Assembly (NCBI GenBank): GCA_020137815.1
Contig: CM035351.1
Span: 7,891,743 to 7,955,742 of the forward strand
Length of the DNA: 64,000 nt
Source: Hormiphora californensis
Taxonomy: Eukaryota > Ctenophora > Tentaculata > Cydippida > Pleurobrachiidae
Reading direction: 5' to 3'
Shown here: positions 49,101 to 58,836 of the stretch, piece by piece
Numbering within the stretch: the stretch's first letter is position 1
Layout of the letters: every line of letters begins with the position of its first letter
Position numbers and translations under genes: made by a program
Notes under the pieces: generated by a model
What the model saw: the letters and a program-made list of their open reading frames with translations, nothing else
What the model was told of the DNA's origin: nothing
Database searches by the model: none

Positions 49101-51203
49101 AGAGAGATGCTAGTCAGTAGTCATGACAACTAGCGATTGTAACTCACCATGGTGATTGATGGGTGGATGATGTTGCTGCTGAGACACATTCAGCAGTTGT
49201 TTATGGGGTGGTTTATTAGAGAACTGTACTGCAATGGGGTCTTGAGGGGGATGGATTCCTCCTCTCCCTCCAATTAGCCTCTTCTTCTCCATTACCCTGC
49301 TACCATAGGGCTCATCTTCAGAGGCATCAAAGTCATAAACCTTGAACACAGAGGACTTCTTGTCGACAGGTCCTTTGTCTGAACTCTTCTTTTTACCTCC
49401 CGCCAGACCCTTTTCCTTGGTCTGCAAAGGAGAGGAAATGATAATATTAATAGGGGGAATTAGAAAAATACCTGGTGACAATCGGGACCGAACTGACTAC
49501 CTGAAGGCTATTGAATTCCTCTAGATCTATTAACCAATAATAATGTGGTATAATTACCAAGTTCTGTTCAGTAGAGGTGTGTAGTTGATCAGGACCGAGG
49601 TTGTTGTGTCTATGATGGGACTCTCCTATCCACCCTGCTATCTGGTTATCCTTAGTCTCCACTGGGGTTAGGATGGTAAAGAGGCCCTCCTTCTGGGGGC
49701 GATTCAACATTGTCGCCTTCAAACCTCCCCTTTCCGTGCCCTGTATTAGAGAGATTATTAGGTGAAGACATAAACATAATGATCACATAATAAAGACACA
49801 ATGAGAGGAAATGAAAGTGAATAAAAGACAGAATGAGACACTGTGTACTAACACCCACCTGCTGATCGGAAGTCTCCTCAACAGTAGATACAACAGGTTC
49901 AGGTTTAACCTTCTCCTTGGGCTGTTTCCTCCCAGGTCCCGCCCTCAGCCCATACTTCCTCTTACCACTCTCCGCCGGGTCATCAGCATTCTCCCCATCA
50001 GTTGTACTAGCTTTAGCAGTTAGCCGGGGTAGATTCTTGAACTGTTTATCTCCTACAGCCCCCGCATGTGGTAGGGAGGTGTTACCATGGAGACCACTAT
50101 CCTCACTCACCACTACCCCCTCTGTAGCCCAGCTGCGCTTCATGGTTGGAGGGGTATCGGATCGGACCACCTGGCCACCCTTATTACCACGTGACATGTG
50201 TGGCATCTGCTGGGTGTGGACAGAGAGAGGAGGGGGATTGGGTGCTGCGGGGTTGTGGAGTGGTGGTGGAGAGGGGTGGGTGGAGGCAGCAGCATTCTCC
50301 TCCATAGACCGTACCATTGCTATCACATCCGGGGTAGTGGGGCGTGGTATAGAGTTGTCATGGTGAGCCTCCAGAGGTGGCAGACACCCACTATCCACCG
50401 TTGTTAGGGAGGTTGCTATGGAGGTTGCTATGGACCTCACCTCAGCCTCCTTATTGTTCTCTATAGATTCAAGGGTCTTTATTATCGCATTCGGATCACT
50501 CTCTATCTTTAGATCACCCTGTGGGAAGTTGGTTGTTTACTTAACAATTGAAAAGGGAGATAGTTTATTAAACTGGAACATTTCGAAACACTGTTTCGCT
50601 GCAACTGAGACAATGTTTCCCCGACTTACATCTCCATTCTCGATTACAGCATTGACGGCATTAGGGTCAACATCAAAGTCATCAATATTTGACTCCGATT
50701 CATCGGACATCTCAGAATCCTTACTCTTAGCATCTTGAAACTTCTGGAGAGGGGGAAGAAGATAGGTTGTAAATAGTTCACACGAGAACAGATGTCGTTT
50801 AAAACTATTTTACCAGAACTAAACCATAAAAAGTCAACTCCGTCAAAACTCCAATTACTGATTCTCACCACAAGAAGAGGGTTTTTGATGCACTCATCCA
50901 GGTTGAATCTCTTCTTGTTGGTCTGAAAGAAATGTTTCACTTGGGCCGCTGTCTTGGATGGCATGTCCTTGGATATCTTGGTCCAGTTCTTACCGACCCT
51001 TCTCAAACCTGGTGAAACTCTCATTATCAAACAGAACGAAATTTAAGCAAGAATTGGTGATATAAACAATGGGAGGAGGAGGGGATATACTTCAACTTAC
51101 AGTCCTTGAGAATTTCAATGTCTGCATCACTCCATAACTTATCACTCTCGTTCTCCACCCTCTTAGAGCGGGTTATACGGGGTGTAGCAGGAGATAGGGT
51201 CGC
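46158..51203 (-). CDS. SANT-domain, polyglutamine corepressor-like nuclear protein (NCoR/SMRT-like), 5' end missing
   Basis: Thirteen minus-strand exons: 51101-51203, 50869-51008, 50630-50743, 49859-50518, 49558-49740, 49148-49421, 48564-48714, 48251-48417, 47954-48124, 47583-47775, 46782-47463, 46397-46655, 46158-46303; 3243 nt, 1080 residues seen. The first two encode one SANT/Myb domain (KLWSDADIEILKD, VGKNWTKISKDMPSKTAAQV, HFFQTNKKRFNLDE). The last part resembles the second SANT of NCoR/SMRT, where KKRxNLDE-type sequence follows. Next come acidic (MSDESESNIDDFDVD) and Pro/Ser-rich regions, then several Gln-rich blocks and a long Ala-Glu-Gln-Arg repeat (residues about 770-900). Such proteins recruit histone deacetylases to DNA-bound factors in the nucleus. 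No ATG or further SANT was found upstream, so the N-terminus is missing. MIER- or MTA-like SANT proteins are less likely alternatives. Confidence 0.75.
46900..47200 (-). repeat. Coding AEQRAA repeat region
   Basis: Within exon 46782-47463, imperfect repeats of AEQRAA, AEQRVA and AEQQRAA give a long, charged, alanine-rich helix-forming block; the CAG/GCA/GCG-rich DNA is correspondingly repetitive. Confidence 0.8.
47811..47955. repeat. Intronic minisatellite (CCATAGCAACCTA)
   Basis: About ten copies of a 13-15 base unit of the form ACCATAGCAACCT in an intron of the corepressor-like gene, some copies carrying TATAATAGC variants. Confidence 0.88.
48178..48243. repeat. Intronic minisatellite (GGTTGGTAACTAT)
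   Basis: About four copies of a 13-base unit in the next intron upstream. The motif is similar to the complement of the 47811 array. Confidence 0.8.
48433..48525. repeat. Short intronic repeat with AGAGACAGAAAGT motif
   Basis: Three to four imperfect copies of a roughly 23-base unit (AGAGACAGAAAGTGTGACTA) beside exon 48251-48417. Confidence 0.7.
48845..49135. repeat. Intronic minisatellite, 28-30-bp unit
   Basis: About ten copies of AGTAGTCATGACAACTAGAG followed by a variable GA run, so a minisatellite with an embedded microsatellite. It runs to the edge of exon 49148-49421. Confidence 0.92.
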
Positions 51204-51299
51204 CTGAAAGGGGGGGGGGGGTTGGGTTAACTGGCATTTACTTCTGAGAACAGCAAGCCACGCATTCAACAGATTATAATACCGATAGGGTGACCTACA

Positions 51300-51390
51300 A
51301 CTTTGGCTCATAAAATCTATGAGCCATAGATGCATGCAACTATGGCTCATAGATTCTATGAGCCATAGTTGCATGAGCCATAGTTGTAGG
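51300..51390. repeat. Interlocked inverted repeats of ATGAGCCATAG
   Basis: The motif CTATGAGCCATAG and its complement CTATGGCTCATAG alternate at least five times within 90 bases and can fold into several alternative stems. Confidence 0.8.
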
Positions 51391-53489
51391 TAATCCAATA
51401 AGCGACATAGTGCACCAAAACAAAAGTATAGTAGTGCTCCGTGATTGTCAGACTGTACATCGCGCAACCTCAATGGACAGTCAGACCCCAAACCCTGCTT
51501 TATCACGCGCAAAGATGAAACGCGGCACGTTAAACACAGTTTGGGGTAAGACCATCCTCGCTACGCGGCCCGGTGCGAAGAGGACGGTCTTATATGAGAC
51601 AAGCTCCGTGAGTGGTTGTTGACTTGTTGTATAGGAATTAGAAACAGAGAAAGAAGAAGAAAGAATGTGACAATTGTGGTGTTTAAATGATCAGAATGTA
51701 CTATTTATCGATTATCGATTAATGTGCCGGTTGAAGTGGTCCTCAGAGCGCAAGGAATCCACTGAGCCAATATCTTGCGATGCACAGTATATCAGAATTC
51801 CGATACGGCTTAAAAAACTGCAATATATATTTTTAGGGGCTTAGGGCCTAAGCCTTAGGCGGTAGTAGAAGTCCTGCGTTACGAGATATTTTAGAATCAT
51901 ATTCATCAAATATCGTGTGTTATATTTTGCACTTTTTCAACCTATAAGGTTGTGTTTAAAAAGGGGTACTGATCCGTACTCCGTCTTGCCAAGATGCCAC
52001 TGCTAATGTTTTTTTACAGTTTCATACTAAAGCGATCCCGGGGGGTTTTGGCTGGTAGAACCAGTCAATACCAACACAAAACCACCAAGCGACTCAACAC
52101 CTCCTTCTATCTAAAAACAAAAGCTTTTTTTTCTAGCTTTGAATTTCGTTTTTTTAGCAACAAAAAAAAGGACTTAAGTTAACCCTGGCTGAAGGGGAGC
52201 TGTATGCAGTGTTTAAGTGCCCTTGTTCCCTTTGTCTTCCATTGTTCGTTACACTACCTGCATATTGAGAACTAGGAGAGGGCGCCCGCTAGTAGCTAAA
52301 AGTCCTAGAGCATTAGGTCATCGCTCACATGACTATACTATCTCTCACCTCTATATCTATCTCTCTCTATCTCTCTCTCACTATATCTCTGCTATTAGTG
52401 CTATCTCTCGATCTCTATGTCTTCCCTCTAGTCACCGAGTCGATCTTCTCGCTATCTAGAGATAATAAGATAGAGCTCTCATGCATGTTGATCGGGTGGA
52501 ATCATTAAACCCGCGGAGAACAAAGGCCGGGCCGCGTACAATCGCTGCTTAGGGAACAAATTGTTATGTACCTAGTTGTGTATCTCCCCCACTTCTCTCA
52601 TCTTCATCGTCTCTCTCTTCCTACTGTTCTCTCTCTCGTGCTCTTTCTCTCTCTCTCTCTCATGCTCTTCTCTCTCTTCTCTCTCTCGCCTCTCTCTCTC
52701 TCTCTATTCTCTTCATCCCTCCTCGTCAGTTTCTGTGTGAGGCATAATTAATTATTCACTCACTCCATACAGATCGCGGCCTGTTTGCATATGTTCATAG
52801 CCCACCTCCCTCCCCTCTCCCATCACATTGATAGCTGCTACAATTTGCTGAATTAGGGTCTGGTGTCATTTGTTGCTAGGGTCTCCAATATACCATCTTC
52901 GTAATCGAGGGCGATTGGAAGCCATGTAGGCTAAGCATCAATTTGACAATCTGTCCTTGTTAAAAACCCCCCGTGTCGTTACCTTGAATTACTGAGCTTT
53001 ATGTCATTATCATGCCCTAAAATAGTGGAACGTTAATGGGCCATTAATGGCTGTAACTCATACGAACTGTTATGTCCCCCTCTCCCCTTTAGTATATAAA
53101 TTGAGAATCTACTGATAAAGGAACACCCGTCGCGGAAATAAAGGGACCCTCTCTTTCTCGTGTGTCGGAGAGCCGGCCTGCTTTGCATTCCCCAATTTTG
53201 TATTTGCCCCCGCGTTTTTTTTACTCCCCCGGTCACCTTCCATTTTTGTCCCCCGGTTTGATATAAATGAGACACACATTGTCCCCCTTTGTTTTAGTGA
53301 GATTTACCGACATGCTGCTCCCCTCTCTCTCTCTCATAATAATTATTCTGGAGAGCTCCTTGAAATCCGTGATGACGACTTATTCTCTTTGTGTTTTAAA
53401 GTATCTCTCTCCGTTCCTTGTTTGTATTGTTTCTAAATTCTAGTTAAAACATTGCTCCCCATCACCACTCTGTGTTTGTAAGCTTAGAA

Positions 53490-54560
53490 GTTCTAAAAAA
53501 TTTTGGGGGGGAAAGTAAAAATTCCCCTTACAACACCAACAGCAACTGCAGCCCTGAACTTCCAACTACGACCAATGATCATAGGAGACAAACCAGGTGA
53601 GACACTTGAACCAGCTTTTCTTTTTTCTTTTTTACCGTCACTTTTCCGCATTCCGTTTTACTTGGAGCTACGTTTTGGGCTGCCAAAGTAAAAAAAATTT
53701 TCCATGACCCTCCGTTTTTCCCGACAACAAGCTACAAAACCCCTGTTTCTGAAAAAAAAATTTTTTAAAAGAAAATCAGCATAGCGATATTACCAGCGCG
53801 ATTCTAAATTTTCCCCCAAAAACTTTTTTTTCTTAATGTGTTTTTTAAAAAAAAAACAATACAAAAAATATTTGACTACCTTTTATAAAAACCCCCCTTT
53901 TTTCAGTTTTTAAAACAACGTTTCGCCAGTATTTGGTAAAAAAGTCCTTTCACTCTCAAAGTTTTTTAAAAAGGTGTATACATGAAATTAAACTTCAAGC
54001 CACGGCGGGGGGGATAAAAAAAAGATGACACCCCAAAAAAAAAAAAGAAGAAAAAGGAAATCCCCTTTTCCCAGGGGAAAAAGAACGGAGATGAGGGGGG
54101 GCCGGCCTTGTTAAATTTATTAAAACCCCGGGTCCCCGTCGTTAAACGGGACCAAACAGGGCAAAACCAAAAAAAGGGGGGGAACCATCACCTTTTACCC
54201 AGCACCCTTTCCCCAAGAGAACCCCCCAACCCCTAAAAGGAAGAAAAGGGGGGGGGGGGGGGGGGTGGAACGGGCCATTTTCCCCATAAAAGGGGGGAAA
54301 ACCAGAGGGGGGGGGGTTGGGGAGGGGGGGGGGGGGGGGGGGGGGGGTGAGGAAAAGGAGAGAGAGAGAGAAAGGGAGGAGGAGAGAGAAAAATAAAAGG
54401 AGAGAGAGAGAGAGAGAGAGAGAAAAAAAGTTTTGGGTAGCTAAAGGGTTGAAAAAGTTTTTTTAGTTGAAAAAAAAATACATTTACCTTTTATCTTTTT
54501 TGTTTTGCCCCCAAAAAAACTGACAATGACATTCCATGCGGCGAGGAACCCCCCCCCCCA
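53490..54560. other. Homopolymer-dense, probably artefactual sequence
   Basis: A kilobase of runs of A, T, C and G, including uninterrupted G runs of about 20 (54249-54270 region) and longer (54324-54347), with fragments such as CCCCAAAAAAAAAAAAGAAG. Composition is unlike the rest of the window and looks like poor base-calling or gap filling rather than biology. Confidence 0.6.
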
Positions 54561-55914
54561 ATTCGCATGTGTCCCCCTCTTTATTATGCGGTGGACTTGT
54601 AAATAATGGTCCTCTCTTTAACTTAATAGACACCAATTAGATGATACATAACAAAGAGAGATGCTTTAAAACTAAAGGCCTTTTTGTGTTGTGGGTGAGA
54701 CACTGATCCTATGGGAGATATTATATTTATACTTTTTTTTGCGACAAATACCCCGTACGTGCCGGAAATTTTCTCTTTTCTATAATTAAACCCCCCAGTC
54801 CCTTAATAAACATGGTGCATGCGAACGGGGGAGAGGGGGGAGGAGGAGAGAGAGAGAGGGGAAGAGGAGGAGAGGAGAGAAGGGGGGAGAGGGAGGAGGG
54901 GAGAGAGGGGGAGGATAAAAAAAGGGAAAAAAGAAAAAGGGTTTCGCACAAGGGGCTGGAGCACACAAAGAAGCAATGTGAGAAGAGCTAAGGAGAATGG
55001 CTATTCCTTGAGAAGAGAAGTATTTTCCGAAATTTTATATTTCCCACCGCACATAAAATATAAGTTCAATAAACATTGTAGCTCTCTTTGGAGGACTGCA
55101 GCAGAACACCTAAACCTAAGCTAATCACATGGCCTGGGTAGTATCGCACGTGGCATTATATGCGGTGTGCCATGGGGGGGGGGGGCTCATACTTAGTAGT
55201 AGTAGGACACATATTCAGTGTGCTTGTAACTTGTTCAACTGCTCGACCACGGCCGTTTATTGTTTGAAGTACTAAGTAGATCAGAGAGAAAAGAAAGAGC
55301 TCTCCACGGCTACAGAAAAGAGTAACAATTGGTAGAGAGAGAGAGGTGTTGTAACATGGTTCACTTGGAGGGGGGTCAGGTGTTATTAGTTGCTTTGTTT
55401 CACAAAGAACTAGTGGTATTTATCGAATAAAGTGAACCGCTTCAATAGTGGCCCACGGTACTGCTCTTAATGAAACAAAAGCGCTAGGCAGATAATACTG
55501 GCACAAAGGTGCTATAATGCCATTATATAAATGTTATACCTACTCTCTTCTTCCTTCTTTTCTATCGTCAACAACTCGCAACACTTTTCCATTCTCCCCC
55601 GGCCCTCCTCCTATTGTCTCTTTTCCTCTAACGTATCACTTTGTACTCTCTCTCTCTCTCTCTCTATAGAGATAGATAGCGCTCGCTGCTCTAGACTCTC
55701 TGGCTCGTAGCGCTCTATCATCTCTCGCTGGTCTACCTATTGCTATTTAGTATTTTCTCGTTATTCTGTAGTAGCTACTTGCACTGCAGAATAGCATTGG
55801 CCGGGTAACGCCTTGTTTCATAATTGGAATTGTGTTCAAACCGATATGCTGGTATAAATTCAGTCACTAGGCCAAATACCACGAGAGCTTAAATAAATTG
55901 AATGTTATGGGAAG

Positions 55915-55996
55915 AAGAGAGAGGAGAGGAGAGAGGAGGAGAGAGAGAGAGAGAGAGAGATAGAGAGAGAGAGAGGAGAGAAGAGAAGAGAGGACG

Positions 55997-56037
<41 letters not shown>

Positions 56038-56038
56038 G
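55915..56038. repeat. GA/GAGGA-rich tract
   Basis: GA dinucleotides with GGA interruptions, ending in a G run, about 280 bases before the Sox start. Confidence 0.88.
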
Positions 56039-56317
56039 TTAAACGCGAAATAAAGAAAGTAAAGGGAGATAGAGGCAGAGTACGGCTTGTTAAAATTATG
56101 TTTATCGTTTGGTCAGCTTTTGTGTTTAATTAAAAATCTTATAAATCATGTGACAATTCCCTCTGTAGTCTTCATAATCTTGTGTGTGAATCTAGTGTGA
56201 TATAGATTCTCTTCCTACTAGTTAAGCTTTTAGAGAGGCCAGCTACCCTACTAAAAAGGGTATATAACCATTCTAAATTATTTAATTTCATTGGATTTTA
56301 GGAAGCAGCTCTCGTCA

Positions 56318-58836
56318 ATGACTCTCTTGGCTTCTTCCACCTCTTCACTTCACTGTACGTTTTATCCTAAATGGTGATCTGATCTTCTCTTAGAGAATGA
56401 ACCCTCATTTGTAGAGCAGTTCTCTCCATCAGATCTTAGCAGAACAATGGTATCTAGATCTAGAATATATATCTATCAGCTCACAAAACAATATAAAACT
56501 CTGCGCCCCTTCTCGATACACAACATGTTATGATGAAACGCGAACAATAGGGTGTATCGCTCTTATATGCTATCAAGAAACAACAATCAAAAGCTCACCC
56601 GATCTAACTTTAAGAGATAAACGATAAATAATAAATTGTACTTGTAGAAAGAAATTCTTATGGGCGCTTGAAAATGCAAAAAATCAATTCATTTTTTGAG
56701 CAAACTGTGTACAATTTGACTCATAAACTAACGGCTAACCCATGTTCAGGTTCTCTGCCGGAGATACAGCGGTCGTACCATGTGAAGCGGCCCATGAATG
56801 CCTTTATGGTATGGAGCCAGATTGAGCGGAAAAAGCTGGCCGACCAACACCCCGACCTACATAACAGGTGCTTTTTTTAATCAGCTGAATTACTGAATGG
56901 ACCATTACAATTCGTTATCTTTCAACCAATCAACAAGTCCCATCCACCTACCACACACAAGATCCTAACCCAACGCTTATCCCCTACCAGTGAGTTGAGT
57001 AAAATGCTGGGTCACCTATGGAGGATGCTGAGCGAGGACGAGAAGCGGCCATTTGTTGAGAAGGCTGAAAAGTTGAGGGCACAACACATGGAGGAGCACC
57101 CAGGTAATTTAGGCGTCCTTACATTTGAAACCTTGTGATCTATACTATTTCGACACTTTTGTGAAACTCCAGGAAGATTCTTTTTAACATTCGAATGACA
57201 TCATTATAACAAATAATTTACCTCTCTTATAGGTTACAAATACAGGCCCCGACGACGCCAACAAATCAAACATTATGACACCCGTCCCTCCTCCCTGGGA
57301 CTGTGTCCACCCTCCAGCCTGCTGTCCAGTTTGGGCAGGAAGCAGCACCTCTCCTCACCCCTTGATCTCCTGGCCAACTCTTACTCAGTCTACTCAAACG
57401 CTCTTTGTCAGGTACTATCATTATACAGTATCTCTCTACAATCTCTCTACAGTCGGTTGTACCAACGAACCGTACCCACCCTCCCTTTCTCGATATATTT
57501 ATGTGGTCACCTGGGACTCTATAGTCACCCTAGTCTCTCAATCGTGTGAAGTTTCCGCCGGATGCGGGTCCAGCAAAGCAATCACACCATTGTGCATTGT
57601 AATTTGCTAAGACATACACAATCTATCACGAGATCATGGGTAATTGTTCGTCGCGTGATGGGCACAGAATTTATATGTAATTAGGCTTTCTTTTTCGGTA
57701 GGACCACCCCGTCCTTTCAGCCTAACATAATTCATAATGATAAAGAAGCTATCACGCTATCAGTGGTCTGTCTCTTTCCCCTCACCGGCCTGCCTTGTCG
57801 TTCTCTTGTATTATTAGGAAAAGCAGCGTGAGAAAGAGTGAGAGAAAAGTTTGGTTAATCTTGCTAGACAGCTAAAGGTTTGAGTGAATTGCACAAATCA
57901 CGTATAATGGCCGATAGCCTGGGGGCGTGTGTGTTGGTGTGGAGAGAGAGAGCGGATGTTTCAAAGTAAATAAGTGTTCTGTCCTCACTCACCCACTTGC
58001 ACCAATTGCCCCCCCCCCCCCTCTCAATTGTTTATATTCTCAGTAACTAACCACTACCCTCCTCTCTGCAGGGCCTGCAAAAAGCACAGCAACTCAACGC
58101 ACTCGACATGCTAAAGACCCCCATTGTGATGCCTAAAGCCCTCCGACCCTCCCCTGGTTCGCCCGTCTCCCCCAGCAGCAGTGGAGGAGGAGGGGTTGTG
58201 AAGGTTGAGGTGAGCGAGGCAGCCGGGAGCAGTTCAGCAGGGACACCCATCACTACATCCCCAGAAAGGCCGGACAGTCTGGCAGCGGCATTCCAACTAA
58301 AGTACCAGCAGAACCTGGGTGGAGGAGGAGCACTGGGTAGTGGTGGATTCCAACAGCGTGGACCACCTAGTCCAGTTCGAGCAGCCGGGGCATGCCGGTG
58401 TCCGGCAGGTTCAGTATCCTGCACGTGCAACATCAACAACTTGAACCTCGAGGCCCAGAAATCCCTAGCATCCCAGATAGAACTACAGAAAGCCCTGGCA
58501 TCTCAACTGGAACTTCACAAGCAGCTAGCCAGCCAGATCGAGGAACAACAGAAGACCCTGGCATCCACAACAGCTGCAGTATCATCAGCCTCAACAACCG
58601 GAGAATCAGGTCCAGAGCAGCCTTTCTCAACAAATCTACAGGGACAACTAGACCTCACAGCGACACTCAACAACGCCATTGAGATGCAGAAGGCTCTCAG
58701 GGCTCACATAGACGTGCAAAAGACACTTGCGAGCCACTTGGAAGCCCAGAAGACACTAGCATACCAGTTGGAAGCACAAAAACTATTAGCGTCCCATTTA
58801 GAAGCGTCCAAGAGTTCGTTGTTTAAATGGCGATAG
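56318..58836 (+). CDS. Sox-family HMG-box transcription factor
   Basis: Five exons: 56318-56354, 56750-56867, 56991-57103, 57233-57411, 58072-58836; 1212 nt, 403 residues. The HMG box occupies about residues 23-98. It opens [19 protein letters not shown], then [32 protein letters not shown], and ends [17 protein letters not shown] is the Sox signature; the box bends DNA at ACAAT-type sites. WSQIER recalls SoxC, while [13 protein letters not shown] and [11 protein letters not shown] recall SoxF/E, so subgroup is uncertain. An intron interrupts the box at HN|SE and another lies near its end. The C-terminal half has a Gly/Ser/Pro region, then about 130 residues of coiled-coil-like repeats ([20 protein letters not shown]) up to the stop. 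The phase-1 junction of the tiny first exon fits exactly; an AG acceptor-like site precedes its ATG by 16 bases. Confidence 0.9.
58437..58815 (+). repeat. Coding LASxLExQK repeats
   Basis: The 3' coding exon of the Sox gene contains about nine imperfect repeats of QK-x-LAS-x-LE/IE-x, roughly 10-11 residues each, with hydrophobic positions spaced for a helix. DNA copies have diverged, so the repeat is old or selected at the protein level. Confidence 0.8.

Larger units (their letters stand above)
51204..56317. other. Gene-free region, partly unreliable low-complexity sequence
   Basis: Should contain the 5' exons of the corepressor-like gene, none of which were recognised. It holds inverted ATGAGCCATAG repeats (51305-51385), CT-rich blocks (52340-52420, 52600-52710), homopolymer-dense sequence (53490-54560) and GA/GGA tracts (54815-54920, 55915-56030). 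Confidence 0.5.

Noticed and set aside
49917-50366. 149-codon + strand frame
   Set aside because: Antisense to the large coding exon 49859-50518, whose phases fit the neighbouring exons.
56668-56749. In-frame ATG upstream of the HMG box as Sox start
   Set aside because: The stretch is AT-rich and ends in a good acceptor (ATGTTCAG); the small exon 56318-56354 joins in the correct phase instead.
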